From the NCBI GenBank assembly GCA_946965045.2, contig OX337232.1, positions 2,666,001 to 2,730,000 on the forward strand: a stretch of 64,000 nucleotides of DNA. The letters run 5' to 3'. Position 1 is the stretch's first letter. Every line of letters starts with the position of its first letter. Shown here piece after piece: positions 23,665-33,234 of the stretch. Source of the DNA: Epithemia pelagica (lineage: Eukaryota > Bacillariophyta > Bacillariophyceae > Surirellales > Surirellaceae). The notes below the pieces were generated by a model, which made no database searches, was not told the origin of the DNA, and was given only the letters and a program-made list of their open reading frames with translations. The position numbers were made by a program, and so were the translations under genes.

Positions 23665-25122
23665 TTACAAGTCACCAAACATGTTCTTGGCAGCCTCCGC
23701 ATTCTTCTTGCCTTTGGTGGCAATCTTGGTGCCACCCTTGCATGCAATGCGCCAAAAGATAGTCATACCAAGGAGATCACGGCCGAAATCATTCTCCGAG
23801 TCATTTGATTTCATTTTGATGGGGTTGTACTCCGTAGGGATGACAGTCTCATCCTTGGAGAAAATCTGGTTGTCGAGTTTGATAGACGGGTGAAAGGCAA
23901 ACCTATAGTGGGCCCAGTAGCTGCCATCGTCAGAATCCTCAATAGCCACCATAGTAGCACTATGGGCCTTCTTTGTAGCGGCACACTTGATCTTGGACAA
24001 CTTCTCGTCCTTGTGGTACCGCTCGGGATCGCGGATCCAGAAGTCCTGCGCCGGCCCCCTCATCGAGATTAAACGACCACGCCAGCTTTCTCCGAAAACA
24101 TCGTCGGGAATGCTCGCATCCCATAAATGATGGTCCTGGCAAGGGACTGAACGGCGTAAGTGGAAGCCGTTGCGAGTGAAAAGTTCGTCCTGGTCGATCC
24201 CTTCAACGTATTGAATGTCGAAATCTCTGTTACGTTCGGCACACAAATGGTTGACGGCGATTATCCAAGGGTGCTTGACCGTCCCATTTTGATTCACCAA
24301 CCAACTTGTCGGAACAAATGGGTGCAACACGTCGTTAGGCAGTTGTGGGGGACGAGGAGGGATACGAGAAAGAAGTGGAGACACCCTCCCGAAGACATGT
24401 TGCGGTGGATCACCTCCATTGAGGTCAACACCAGGGACAGCATAAGTGGCGGCAACGTTGTGGCGTGCTGGGCTGGGACTTGCGAAGAAGTTGGAGGCGT
24501 TTACCTGTCCCATCTGCTGATCGTGGGCATCGTGGGCATCGTTGCCAAGAAACACCGCCGGTGATTCTCCTCCCTTCACAGGTGTGCGGTTGAGATTGCG
24601 GGGAGCTGGCTTCCTGTCGTCGTCTTGCTCAGCCATGCCAGCAGCATAATCTTGATCACCATACAAGCGCCCATAAGCGTCCTTGTACATCTGCTCCTCT
24701 TCGGGGCTGACGTCGTCGGCAACATCTGTGGTGTAAGTGTCATTGTCGGAAATCTTGTTGCTCTTCACCATGGTTCCTGACTCTTTGTTTTCAAGTTCTT
24801 TGAGAGTCTTCTCGTTTGGATCAACTCCCAGTCGATGGAGGTAGTTGACGTAGGCTTGGATGGACCGGGACTTGCACTTGCCCCAGCGAAGTTGTACTTG
24901 TCGTCGCTTCAACGAGCCTTCAAATCCCCAGTCGGTGGGATTATTACTGCAAAACGAAAGGAGATCAAAGGAGTGTCTCGACTGGCCTTGTTTTTCGATG
25001 GCCTTGATTAATTTTCTTGTTTGGTCAAACGGCAATCCACCTGGAGCGGGGAACTTGGCTGGCCTCTTTGGCGGTGGTTTCTTCTCTTCGTCCAATTTAT
25101 GATCATGTTGTTGCTCTGTCAT
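23665..25122 (-). CDS. Harbinger-associated possible Myb/SANT-like DNA-binding protein
   Basis: 485 residues. After a lysine/proline-rich start, residues 30-105 (LPFDQTRKLIKAIE ... GFEGSLKRRQVQLRWGKCKSR) have the spaced aromatic residues and basic third helix of a Myb/SANT-like domain. This is the kind of partner protein that PIF/Harbinger elements need for nuclear import and terminus binding of the transposase. The middle is acidic and low in complexity; residues 260-470 form a second, conserved-looking domain (WLVNQNGTVKHPWIIAVNHL ... WAHYRFAFHPSIKLD) that I do not recognise. It lies on the minus strand, head to head with the transposase gene (start-to-start 268 bp), so one promoter region may serve both. 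Confidence 0.65.
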   Translation of the reverse strand: MTEQQHDHKLDEEKKPPPKRPAKFPAPGGLPFDQTRKLIKAIEKQGQSRHSFDLLSFCSNNPTDWGFEGSLKRRQVQLRWGKCKSRSIQAYVNYLHRLGVDPNEKTLKELENKESGTMVKSNKISDNDTYTTDVADDVSPEEEQMYKDAYGRLYGDQDYAAGMAEQDDDRKPAPRNLNRTPVKGGESPAVFLGNDAHDAHDQQMGQVNASNFFASPSPARHNVAATYAVPGVDLNGGDPPQHVFGRVSPLLSRIPPRPPQLPNDVLHPFVPTSWLVNQNGTVKHPWIIAVNHLCAERNRDFDIQYVEGIDQDELFTRNGFHLRRSVPCQDHHLWDASIPDDVFGESWRGRLISMRGPAQDFWIRDPERYHKDEKLSKIKCAATKKAHSATMVAIEDSDDGSYWAHYRFAFHPSIKLDNQIFSKDETVIPTEYNPIKMKSNDSENDFGRDLLGMTIFWRIACKGGTKIATKGKKNAEAAKNMFGDL

Positions 25123-25390
25123 GATAGAAAATCAATGATCCAACAATCAACGAGAGAAGTAGACAGGTTTGCGAAGCGCAAGCCATTCCCTCTTGATCCA
25201 ACATGCTCCTCTTGTGTCGTTGGTTTGTCTACAGCTACTAATATCATAGGAATGTGTTTGATTGCTTGATCATAAGCAGTATTTTAGTTTACTTAGGGCA
25301 GATTGGTGTGTGTGGACCCACGGATCCTTCTACTCGTGTTCGGGATGAAGCACCTTTCCGCCAATTTGTGACACTACTAGGGAATGAGCC

Positions 25391-26380
25391 ATGAAGGCTG
25401 TCTTCCTTCCCCCAAGTTGGTCGCATCGGAATCTTCCTACTGTTCAACATAAAGAGAAGATGGTGCCACTGGTCGAGCCAGACGAGGTTCTCACGCGAGG
25501 CTTAGCTTATCTCTCCTTGGACGTGGATGGCCGTCTGACGAGGGAGCAACGCATCAACAAGTTCCAACAACACTATGGATCGGTGCCTCTTACAATTGCA
25601 ACCATGTGGTATGACTTGTGCCATACGACAATTGAAGAGGCAAAGCTAAGTACTAAGGATAAACAAAAAGGCTTTCGCATGTTCATGGTTGCGCATTTCT
25701 TTATCTACAGCTATCCTCGAAGCAGCGTACAGCTTGGTGACAGGTTCCGAATTTGTGCGTGCAACGTCCGAGGCAAGAATCTCTGGAAATGGATTCGGAA
25801 GATCGCAGCGCTTGAGGAGAAGGTAATTTTCTGGCCTCACGACCTGAACAATCCTGACTCGGAGATTTTCGCGCTATCTGTGGATGGTGTTGATAAGAAA
25901 ACGTGGGAACGAAAGCACAAGACTGAACTGCTTCCGTTTGATCGACGAAATTTCTCACAGAAGCATGCGCACGGTGGAGTGAAATATCAAATCACTCTAT
26001 GTGCATATCGCCAGCAAGTCGTGGATATCTTTGGACCAGTGCGCGGAGGCATGGGTGACAAGGAGATGCTCGAGAGGTCTGGTGTGCTGGAGCACCTCGC
26101 GGATGGAAAAAAGGTTGTGGCTGATCGCGGTTACATCAAGAATGCTTTCCGCGACAAGGTTGCTTGGCCCAACCCACAACACGATTCAAGGATGGCGAAC
26201 AATATTAAGAGTCGCATCCGCCTGCGACACGAATCGTTCAACGGAAAAATGTCTACCTTTGCCTCCATGCACCAAACTTGGAGGCACAGCGACACGAATC
26301 ATGGACTTGCCTTTCGAGCTGTCGCTGTTACGTTGCAATATGCCATGAACAATGGCAGCTCTCATCTCTTTCAACCCTAA
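25391..26380 (+). CDS. DDE transposase, PIF/Harbinger (DDE_Tnp_4-like)
   Basis: 329 residues from ATG 25391. The likely catalytic triad is D165 (FALSVDGVD), D245 (VVADRGYI) and E281 (RLRHESFNGKM), with the typical HGGVKYQITLCAYRQQVVDIFGP strand region between the first two acids and an FRAVAVTLQYAM helix at the C-terminus. The protein cuts at the terminal repeats and joins DNA to a new target. It is flanked by Myb-like and unknown ORFs on the other strand. The N-terminal 120 residues contain a helical region that may be a DNA-binding part. Length is in the range of the family and no break is seen. Confidence 0.82.
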   Translation: MKAVFLPPSWSHRNLPTVQHKEKMVPLVEPDEVLTRGLAYLSLDVDGRLTREQRINKFQQHYGSVPLTIATMWYDLCHTTIEEAKLSTKDKQKGFRMFMVAHFFIYSYPRSSVQLGDRFRICACNVRGKNLWKWIRKIAALEEKVIFWPHDLNNPDSEIFALSVDGVDKKTWERKHKTELLPFDRRNFSQKHAHGGVKYQITLCAYRQQVVDIFGPVRGGMGDKEMLERSGVLEHLADGKKVVADRGYIKNAFRDKVAWPNPQHDSRMANNIKSRIRLRHESFNGKMSTFASMHQTWRHSDTNHGLAFRAVAVTLQYAMNNGSSHLFQP

Positions 26381-26425
26381 TGAATGTCTAAAGTAGAGAA
26401 AAGTTTGTTTGTGTTTTCTATTTGT

Positions 26426-27070
26426 TTACGTATAGTCTTGTATATGATTTGCCAAATCATGTCGTCGTCGCAGCTCATCACAGGGGACAACAGGTCCTCG
26501 TCCTTGCTCCTCCTCGCGTTTCAGTGCCAGATAGTTGAAAAAACGTTGGCGGCGTGCTTCCTGGTAAATGCGGTGCTTGAAGATTGCTGGCTTAAAGTCT
26601 CTGTAGGCAGGACGTGTCCTTTGAAGCTCGGATGGCTTCAAGCGTAGGTGCACACCATTCTTCACATCCTGCCGAAGAAGCAGCTTTGCAGGGTGAAGGT
26701 CAAAGACAAGTTCACCTTTGTTGTTGTGTTGTTGTCTTGGATATAACCTTCTGTCATGAATAAGGGCCCTTTCGTCACTTCTTGCCCTTTCATTCGCGTA
26801 GTCTGCTTGGCGTCGATGATCCTGCAGCCGTGCCTTGAATTGTTGGAAGGGGACACCTTTGAACTCCGGGAGCCGCTTGTAAAACTTGAAAAGGTGGTCT
26901 GCCGGCACCATGTTCATGTTGTAGAGCAGACCACCTGGCTCCAAATCCTCGATGAGGATCGCCCGCCCCTCGCATTTCCTCCAATCAACAAACTTCTCCT
27001 TCTCCTTCTCCTTCTTCGATACAGAGACCTGCTTGCTCATCCTCTTTCTTTGTCCACTACCTGGCGACAA
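26426..27070 (-). CDS. Unknown basic protein of the Harbinger element
   Basis: 214 residues; an internal ATG at 27040 (MSKQVSV) is an alternative start. Lysine/glutamate-rich N-terminus, then a segment GRAILIEDLEPGGLLYNMNM with alternating hydrophobic residues, and a long arginine-rich C-terminal half (LQDHRRQADYANERARSDER, LKPSELQRTRPAYRDFKPAI). No family recognised. It is convergent with the transposase gene (ends 46 bp apart) and lies next to the right GTATCG array, so it belongs to the transposon and may act in DNA binding or regulation. Confidence 0.6.
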   Translation of the reverse strand: MSPGSGQRKRMSKQVSVSKKEKEKEKFVDWRKCEGRAILIEDLEPGGLLYNMNMVPADHLFKFYKRLPEFKGVPFQQFKARLQDHRRQADYANERARSDERALIHDRRLYPRQQHNNKGELVFDLHPAKLLLRQDVKNGVHLRLKPSELQRTRPAYRDFKPAIFKHRIYQEARRQRFFNYLALKREEEQGRGPVVPCDELRRRHDLANHIQDYT

Positions 27071-27179
27071 AAAAGGTTGGTTGTTGTGTCGTGTTCCATT
27101 TCGTCGATCGTTGTCGATAACTTCGACGTGTTTTGCGATCTCGTTTTGTGAAGCTCATTTTTGTTGTGAAGACTCATTC

Positions 27180-27370
27180 TTGTTGTTGTATCGGGTGTGT
27201 GTATCGGGGTTTCGTCGATTTGTATCGGTTGTATCGACCCCAGTGTATCGTTTGTATCGGGGTTGTATCGGTTGTATCGGGTTGTATCGGGTTGTATCGG
27301 AATTTGTATCGGTTGTATCGGATGTTGTTTCGACCAGTTGTATGGTTTGTATCGGGTTGTATCGACCCTC
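27180..27370 (+). repeat. Right subterminal GTATCG array of the Harbinger element
   Basis: I count fourteen GTATCG hexamers in about 190 bp, most as TTGTATCGG(G/T), same strand as the left array. It lies just upstream of the 26426-27070 gene, where it could also act as promoter sequence. Confidence 0.88.
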
Positions 27371-27706
27371 GCCAAATGTTCCGATTCGTGTATTTTCCTC
27401 TCTATGTATTCTAATATACAGAAATATCAATGTCGACGAGTATTTTGTTCTATTATAGTGTACCAAAAAGAAAATAAGCTTGTCCGTCCTTCGCCCTTTT
27501 TGGTATATTCTGTTCAAGGTCCATAAGCACTATGGTTACAAAAATAGCGGGTGTCCCAGCCCTTCGTGCGCTATGCACTGCTATGTGACACAACAAACCA
27601 ATGCACTGATAGAATGAAAAAATGAGATGGAGACAAACGACACACACACAACATAGGATTAGCTATGATGAAGCTAGCCAAATAATGAGGATAAGCTGAA
27701 AACTCA

Positions 27707-28425
27707 AAACGGCAGATTGGAGCTAAACGGCAGATCGGAGCTAAACGGCAGATCGGAGCTAAACGGCAGATCGGAGCTACAAGCTGAGTTCAGGGAGTGT
27801 GTTCCTGTCGTAGACTCCTGTAGAATTTGTACCAGAGGAGTAATCCTGGAAAGCGTTCTGCGTTATTATTGTCCGACTAGCGACTTCCTAGTGGCTGAAA
27901 TAAATATTTTATTAACTTTAGTGTAATGTGTGATTTCTTCCGAACGCTAGGATTTCGTCAAAAATTACGAAAAAACAGTCGAGTGTGTTGACCATGGTGG
28001 AGGGCCGTCCCGACCTGTTGAACTGTTGCCGAGCTGCATCCAGCTCCCTTAGGGTGTTGTTGGACCATCACCAATGGGGCAACAGTTCAACGCATCAGCA
28101 TCATCCACAATAACATGATCATCGGACGCACCCCACGCACGATAGTCTCGTACAAAACGAAGTTTTTCTGGGGGAACGCGAGATTGTCGAGTTTCGGAAG
28201 CACTTTGCACAATAGAGGCATAATTATAAGGGCTATATTAACAAAGGTGGCTGGCGCGTATTTCGTAGATTTCCTACTGGAGCGCTACGACAGGAACATT
28301 CTGTCTGAACTCAGCTTGTAAACGGCAGATTGGAGCTAAACGGCAGATCGGAGCTAAGCGGCAGATCGGAGCTAAACGGCAGATCGGAGCTAATCGGCAG
28401 ATCGGAGCTAAACGGCAGAGCACGT
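27707..28425 (+). repeat. 18-bp tandem array split by a TIR element
   Basis: Unit AAACGGCAGATCGGAGCT, four copies at 27707-27778 and five full plus one partial copy from 28320. The first copy on each side has the same ATTGG variant. Read as codons the unit gives six residues (ELNGRS) without stops, but no larger ORF uses it. Unit identity is high apart from single changes (AAGC, AATC). Confidence 0.93.
27780..28318. mobile_element. 539-bp TIR element with TA duplication inside the 18-bp array
   Basis: The termini CAAGCTGAGTTCAG ... CCTGTCGTAG are inverted copies over about 34 bp with a block of mismatches at the centre. TA lies on both sides (27778-27779, 28319-28320) and is part of the array unit (GCTAAAC), so the empty site is evident. 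No transposase inside; a Tc1/mariner-type MITE is likely, unrelated in sequence to the 21667 element. Confidence 0.85.
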
Positions 28426-28905
28426 AGTAAGTAGGACTGATCCATGACCATTTAATATCCCGGTTTGAATTTTTAGCTTGAGCCTTCTTAGCAATGATTC
28501 TGTCTCCTTTATGTGCTGATCCCCGAGTCGCTCACACCAACTCTATGTCTTGGGTCTTGGACAAATTTTTAAACTCTGTAGCTACTAGTTCTGCGACTCA
28601 ATCTTATTCGGTTGCTAATGAATGTTCTAGTTGTCTATTTGGATGCTAATTGATTGTATCTATAGAGGTCAACAGTTTAAGCTACAGTTCTAACCTTACC
28701 TGTTACGAGCCACTGCTACGAGTGTCATCTTGTCGACGTTGCGGACCATCAGGCGATGTTCCTTTCCGTGGCAGTCAGCCTCCAGCTCCAGCACCATTGA
28801 CAATTGACGATAGACGAACACTATCGATCACAATCACATTTGGTTCGCTCTGTTAAAGGAGTAAGCTCATAAGGACGCAATAAAACCCTTGAGATATATC
28901 GCATT
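28426..28905. other. Intergenic stretch upstream of a diatom-family gene
   Basis: No ORF with domain evidence. It should hold the promoter and 5' leader of the gene at 28906; no clear motif stands out. Confidence 0.4.
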
Positions 28906-29481
28906 ATGAGCAGCACTTCCAAAATGGTCAATCATAAGAGTCTCCATGGCTTACCTAGTTGCGCATCGCTTGCATCGACTGTGGTGTCCGAGGAGTCTGA
29001 AGCTTTCTCAGTGAACATGGCGGATGTCTCCCGTCGTCCTCAGACGACTAGAGGTAACTCCAGTGTGGTCTTTAGCTCCGTTCAAGTCCGTGTCTATAGT
29101 CGAACGGTTGGTGATCATCCCGATGTGACAAGAGGGGCTCCTGTGACATTGGACTGGGATTTTCAGGACCACAGTGAGGTTGACATTTTACAGTTTGAAG
29201 AAAACCGGCCGGAACGAAAGAGGTTTCTTCGCATGTCAGCTGCTAGTCGGAAAAGTCTGTTGGAGGATGAATTTGAAGCGTCCGAACAGGAACTGGAAGC
29301 AGCATCCAGAGAAGCCGAAATGGTGCGGATGCAACGGCAGGAATCTTCGAAGGATACCGACAGCGTATGGAGCAACATTGAGAGAAAACCCAGAATGAAG
29401 AAACAGGCATCTCTCGGCAAGAGGATGACGCGAAAAGGCATGTTCAAGAATCTTCGCCGCTCTTTCACCTCGAGAGCATGA
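28906..29481 (+). CDS. Conserved diatom-type protein of unknown function
   Basis: 191 residues from ATG 28906. The core (residues 54-145) has the pattern VQVRVYSRTVGDHPDVTRGA, then a D-W-D-F segment and a charged RKRFLRMSAASRKSLLEDEF part. This is the arrangement I associate with a family widespread in diatoms, in which V..R.Y.R..GD.P.V..G.P..L.W is followed by a helical R..LR-rich region. The C-terminus is basic (KKQASLGKRMTRKGMFKNLR). There is no signal peptide or membrane segment. Nothing is known to me about its function; nuclear or cytosolic location is a guess from the basic tail. Confidence 0.72.
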   Translation: MSSTSKMVNHKSLHGLPSCASLASTVVSEESEAFSVNMADVSRRPQTTRGNSSVVFSSVQVRVYSRTVGDHPDVTRGAPVTLDWDFQDHSEVDILQFEENRPERKRFLRMSAASRKSLLEDEFEASEQELEAASREAEMVRMQRQESSKDTDSVWSNIERKPRMKKQASLGKRMTRKGMFKNLRRSFTSRA

Positions 29482-29979
29482 TTGGGTTTAGAGCAATCCC
29501 TGTTGAATGTTGAATACTATCAATGAATCAACGACAATTTTGCAATACATCCAGATGGGAATAGAGTTGTAAATAAATAGACTTGTCACACTCTTCATCA
29601 TCGGGATGCACGTAGTATATTGAATATTTGTCTGACATTACTGCTTTGTGAGGTAGACTTGACAGGCTTTGGATGCTGTATGAACAACCACTTGAGTCAA
29701 GAAAAGCATGTGATCAAGCCATTGACGGCAACGACTGATCAGATCACATTTCGAGTTTCCCATTCAAAGTTTTGACGAGATATGATCGCTAACTTTACCC
29801 ATCTTCGGGCTTCGGGTAGAGCTCCCGAACAGAACCCGGATCTTAGTATCTTTGTGTGACGCACGACAATGGCATCAGCTCATTGATCGAAAAAATAGAT
29901 ACACGGTATCCGCGTTGAACTTGGAACGCGACGCGAAGCAGCTGACAGGGTTCGATTTCGATAGCCAAGGGGGAGAGAA
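29482..29979. other. Intergenic stretch before the ribokinase-ITPase gene
   Basis: About 500 bp with only short ORFs; it contains the downstream region of the previous gene and the promoter of the fusion gene. No motif recognised. Confidence 0.4.
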
Positions 29980-31725
29980 ATGCTACTAACGCAACCACTT
30001 GCTTTGGCGTTCTGGGGTTTGTCAGGTCAAGCACCACTCGTTCCCGTGCACAACAAGAACACACTGTTCCCTCTTACAGCCACATCCAAACCGGAAGAAG
30101 CCATGTCGTCGACAACAGAAGTGAAACGCGTGGCCGTGGTCGGCTCGGCCAATCAAGATTTGACGTCGTACACTCGTAATGTTCCAGTATTGGGTGAAAC
30201 CGTCATGGGATCCGTCTTTGACACCAGTTGCGGTGGGAAGGGTGCGAATCAAGCCAGAGCGGCTGCCAGTATAGCTACGGCACCCGTCACAATGATTTGT
30301 CGAGTGGGAAAAGATGTGTTTGGTGAGAATCTGCTTCAAGATTTGCGCAAGGCCGGTGTTGAATGGGAAGATGACAAGACGCGTCTCGACGGTACATCGT
30401 CAGGAGTGGCAGCCATTGTTGTGGATGAGAAAAGCGGGGATAATATGATTATCGTCACTCCTGGAGCCAATCATGCATTGACCCCTGCCAATGTCGAAGA
30501 AAGCTTGAAATCGTTGAAACCTGCCGTCGTCGTTGTACAACTCGAAATTACCTATGAGGCAGCGTTGCAAGCGCTCAAGACTGGGCAAGAACTAGGAGCC
30601 ATTACAATATTAAATCCTGCACCCGCACCTGAAGATAAAACTGCCCTGCAGGAGTTTTATCCTTATGTTGACATTTTGATACCCAACGAAACCGAACTTC
30701 GAACACTCTGTGGCGTCGAACAGGATTCCAAAGACGATGAGGAAACGTTGGCTAAATCTTTATTGGATTTCGGAGTACGCAAGTGTGTGATTTGTACTCT
30801 GGGCGCCAGAGGTGCCATGATCGTGCAGCCAAAAGACGGTGGCGAAGTCGATGTTCAGTATGCCGACGCCCCAGCAGATCTACCTGCACGCAAAGAGCCA
30901 ATCAAGGACACAATTGGGGCTGGTGATGCCTTTTGTGGCTCCTTGTCATCGTACCTCACCGTTGATGGAATGGAACTCAAAGATGCTGTTGTGAAAGCCT
31001 GTGGCTTTGCCAGCATGTCTGTTCGACGACAAGGGGCATCTTACCCTGGAGCGAACGAACTTCCCGATTCATTGCGGGTATCAAGTCCGCGTACTGACGG
31101 TAAAACCTCCACTGGCGACAAACCAAGTATTACCTTTGTGACGGGGAACAAAAAGAAGTTGGAGGAAGTAAAACAGATCCTTTCTGCGGGCACCGATCTT
31201 GCATTCGACATTGTGAATCTTAGTTTAGATCTTCCTGAATTGCAGGGAGATCCTGTTGAGATTGCGCGTGAAAAGTGTCTGCAGGCGGCCCAAAAAGTGA
31301 AGGGAGCGTGTTTTACCGAAGACACATCCCTCTGTTTTAATGCGCTCCAAGGAATGCCAGGACCGTACATTAAATACTTTTTGGAAAAATGCGGTCATGG
31401 CGGACTCAACGGCATGCTCGCAGGGTTTGACGACAAGTCCGCGTATGCTCAAACTGTCATTGCCTTTTGTCCAGGACCAGGCCGAGAGGTTGTCGTTTTT
31501 GATGGGCGAACGGATGGGGTCATCGTTCCAGCTCGCGGACCATTGGATTTTGGTTGGGATCCCATTTTCCAGCCCAATGAGGGAGCCGGATTGACCTATG
31601 CCGAAATGGACAAGACCGACAAAAATCTTATTAGTCATCGAGGACGGGCCATGGAGAAGTTTCGCAAATATCTGTTGGAAGAAACGGACCAAATTTTGCA
31701 AGATATGATGGCTGATTCCAAATAG
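29980..31725 (+). CDS. Fused ribokinase and inosine triphosphate pyrophosphatase (HAM1/ITPA)
   Basis: 581 residues in one uninterrupted ORF. Residues 45-365 are a ribokinase (PfkB family): GSANQDL and GGKGANQA near the start bind sugar, LNPAPAPE and PNETEL follow, and GAGDAF at 313-318 has the catalytic Asp316. They phosphorylate ribose at O5 with ATP. Residues 384-575 are an ITPA/HAM1 pyrophosphatase: TGNKKK at 388-393, the [10 protein letters not shown] segment, [16 protein letters not shown] and the C-terminal SHRGRA at 552-557. They hydrolyse ITP, dITP and XTP to monophosphates, cleaning the nucleotide pool. Residues 1-41 could be a targeting peptide; the alternative ATG at 30103 (residue 42) gives a cytosolic form. 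The two enzymes are separate proteins in most organisms. Both active-site sets look complete. Tail to tail with the next gene. Confidence 0.92.
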   Translation: MLLTQPLALAFWGLSGQAPLVPVHNKNTLFPLTATSKPEEAMSSTTEVKRVAVVGSANQDLTSYTRNVPVLGETVMGSVFDTSCGGKGANQARAAASIATAPVTMICRVGKDVFGENLLQDLRKAGVEWEDDKTRLDGTSSGVAAIVVDEKSGDNMIIVTPGANHALTPANVEESLKSLKPAVVVVQLEITYEAALQALKTGQELGAITILNPAPAPEDKTALQEFYPYVDILIPNETELRTLCGVEQDSKDDEETLAKSLLDFGVRKCVICTLGARGAMIVQPKDGGEVDVQYADAPADLPARKEPIKDTIGAGDAFCGSLSSYLTVDGMELKDAVVKACGFASMSVRRQGASYPGANELPDSLRVSSPRTDGKTSTGDKPSITFVTGNKKKLEEVKQILSAGTDLAFDIVNLSLDLPELQGDPVEIAREKCLQAAQKVKGACFTEDTSLCFNALQGMPGPYIKYFLEKCGHGGLNGMLAGFDDKSAYAQTVIAFCPGPGREVVVFDGRTDGVIVPARGPLDFGWDPIFQPNEGAGLTYAEMDKTDKNLISHRGRAMEKFRKYLLEETDQILQDMMADSK

Positions 31726-31966
31726 ATGCCTTGACATGATAGTCACTGGGTTTGTCGCAGGATATGCCGCTCAATCACCACTGGATGAAGGGTTAGAATT
31801 GAAATTATTCTGGCTTGCTGCCATTGCGCAATTCCAAATGACAGATGTCAGTTGTGCAACAGGCTTGTTTGGGGTCATGGCCTCTTATAGCAGGAATACT
31901 TAATAAGACATGATAGAGTCACAAAGTTGTCTTGGCTTTTGCATCGTTCATATGATTTCACTTTCG

Positions 31967-33190
31967 TCATGACGCGTCCCTCCCTTTTGTTTGAGTGTCT
32001 TTTGCTTCAAAAAGGCTACGACTGGGAAAATTGAGTCGATCTCGAAACCATTCTTGGGCCACCGTAATCACCAACATGGATCTGTTCTGCGAATAGTGGT
32101 GCAAACCGCTCTCTGTCCTTGGTTCGCTCGAGCCGCGATTTTGGTTGGCCAGACCTCGATGCAAGATGCGATAATCAAAAACGAGGGCATCCCCGGCTTG
32201 CAAGAGGGGTGCCACGGGTGGTTGCAGGGTTTTTTGACAATGAGCCGCCAACAAGAGAGGACCTAAATTGCGTGTATGTACATGTGTTCCCGGCCGTAAC
32301 TGCGTGGGTCCCCACTCCAGGGTGGGAACGTCATGAAGGGCGACAAAGACATTCAACACGTGACACGGCAAATGCTGTTGCAAATCCACATGTCCACCAT
32401 CGGCATGCCATTTTTGTTCCTCGGCACCCGGAGTCGAAATGACAAGCGATAGATTGCAAACGCGCGCATCCTCCCATGTCAAGGGCGACGACGAAGAGGC
32501 TGGAGACAAGAAACTTGCAATGCCTTGATCGTCCAGTACTTGGTACAGCTTGTCAACATTGGGAATGTCATCACTCTCGGCATCCTCCTCGTGTGCCTCG
32601 CTTCGAAGATACAATAGTTCAGATTGGGGTTGGAGCAAGGAAATTTCGTACCGACCTGGGCTCCGCATTACAACTTCCCGAAACCCATGCTTGATGCCTT
32701 GTCCCATGGCATAGTCTTTTTGTAGTTGGTCGGTTCTCGAATTCGACGATCCTTCTTGTTTGTCAGCGTCATCAATTTCACTTGTACGCACACGATATTC
32801 TTCAGGAAACAGTGTGTGCCCTCGCGCATACAGTTCTTGATGGATCCACTCCAAGATGGTAACTGGTTTCCTGATGGTCTCATTGTGGCCAGTGGTGTCG
32901 TCCTGGTGATGACCGGGTACACCGTCACAAAAGGCCTGCCATTCCTGCAACGTGTTCAAAGGTACCAAACCTCTGATCACCACAAACCCATCCTTTTCAA
33001 ACTTCGACCGATTCAGTTCCCGATTGTTGGTTTGCTGATCAATCTCCTCCATGATGCCGTCCTCATTCTTCGTGTCGTTGGTGTCCATGATTGTCGCATT
33101 GTCTAAACTGCCATAATCCGAATAAATCCGGGTGACCTTATATACGCGACCAAAACGCGTTATCCTTTTTCTTGATGTTTCCAGGTCCAT
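31967..33190 (-). CDS. Phytanoyl-CoA dioxygenase (PhyH)-like Fe(II)/2-oxoglutarate oxygenase
   Basis: 407 residues. The N-terminal part has the PhyH start pattern FEKDGFVVIRGLVPLNTLQ (residues about 63-82). The iron ligands are H262 and D264 in WHADGGHVD, and H344 in ILHRGLANQNR, whose following Arg is the usual 2-oxoglutarate ligand region; GPTQLRPGTH lies between them. The family hydroxylates small molecules or lipids with O2 and 2-oxoglutarate; the substrate here is unknown. It is divergent from the gene at 33235 with only 44 bp between start codons. No signal peptide is evident. The 60-residue acidic and asparagine-rich N-terminus is longer than usual. Confidence 0.85.
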   Translation of the reverse strand: MDLETSRKRITRFGRVYKVTRIYSDYGSLDNATIMDTNDTKNEDGIMEEIDQQTNNRELNRSKFEKDGFVVIRGLVPLNTLQEWQAFCDGVPGHHQDDTTGHNETIRKPVTILEWIHQELYARGHTLFPEEYRVRTSEIDDADKQEGSSNSRTDQLQKDYAMGQGIKHGFREVVMRSPGRYEISLLQPQSELLYLRSEAHEEDAESDDIPNVDKLYQVLDDQGIASFLSPASSSSPLTWEDARVCNLSLVISTPGAEEQKWHADGGHVDLQQHLPCHVLNVFVALHDVPTLEWGPTQLRPGTHVHTRNLGPLLLAAHCQKTLQPPVAPLLQAGDALVFDYRILHRGLANQNRGSSEPRTESGLHHYSQNRSMLVITVAQEWFRDRLNFPSRSLFEAKDTQTKGRDAS

Positions 33191-33234
33191 GATGTCATCA
33201 ATCTTTTGTCAACAGTCAACAACGACCTACGACC
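33191..33234. promoter_or_regulatory. 44-bp divergent intergenic region
   Basis: The start codons of the PhyH-like gene and of the gene at 33235 are separated by 44 bp, containing TTTTGTCAACAGTCAACAACG with a TCAACA repeat. Both transcripts must start inside or overlap each other here, so this is a shared promoter or one of the starts is wrong. Confidence 0.5.

Larger units (their letters stand above)
22488..27556. mobile_element. PIF/Harbinger-type DNA transposon with four ORFs
   Basis: The TIRs are about 25 bp (GGACACCCGCTAT(A/T)TTTGTAACCAT pattern, 22488-22512 and the inverse at 27532-27556) with one mismatch. A 3-bp duplication CAG lies on both sides (22485-22487, 27557-27559). CWG-type 3-bp duplications are known for Harbinger elements. 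Inside are a DDE transposase (+), a possible Myb/SANT-like DNA-binding protein (-), a small KOW-like protein (+) and an unknown basic protein (-). Both ends carry GTATCG arrays that could be transposase binding sites. All four ORFs are open, so the element may be autonomous. Confidence 0.85.

Noticed and set aside
27717-27926. 69-codon ORF starting in the 18-bp array
   Set aside because: It starts inside the repeat and runs into a TIR element; no independent support.
27707-28425. CRISPR-like array
   Set aside because: Units are directly adjacent without spacers and the genome is eukaryotic.
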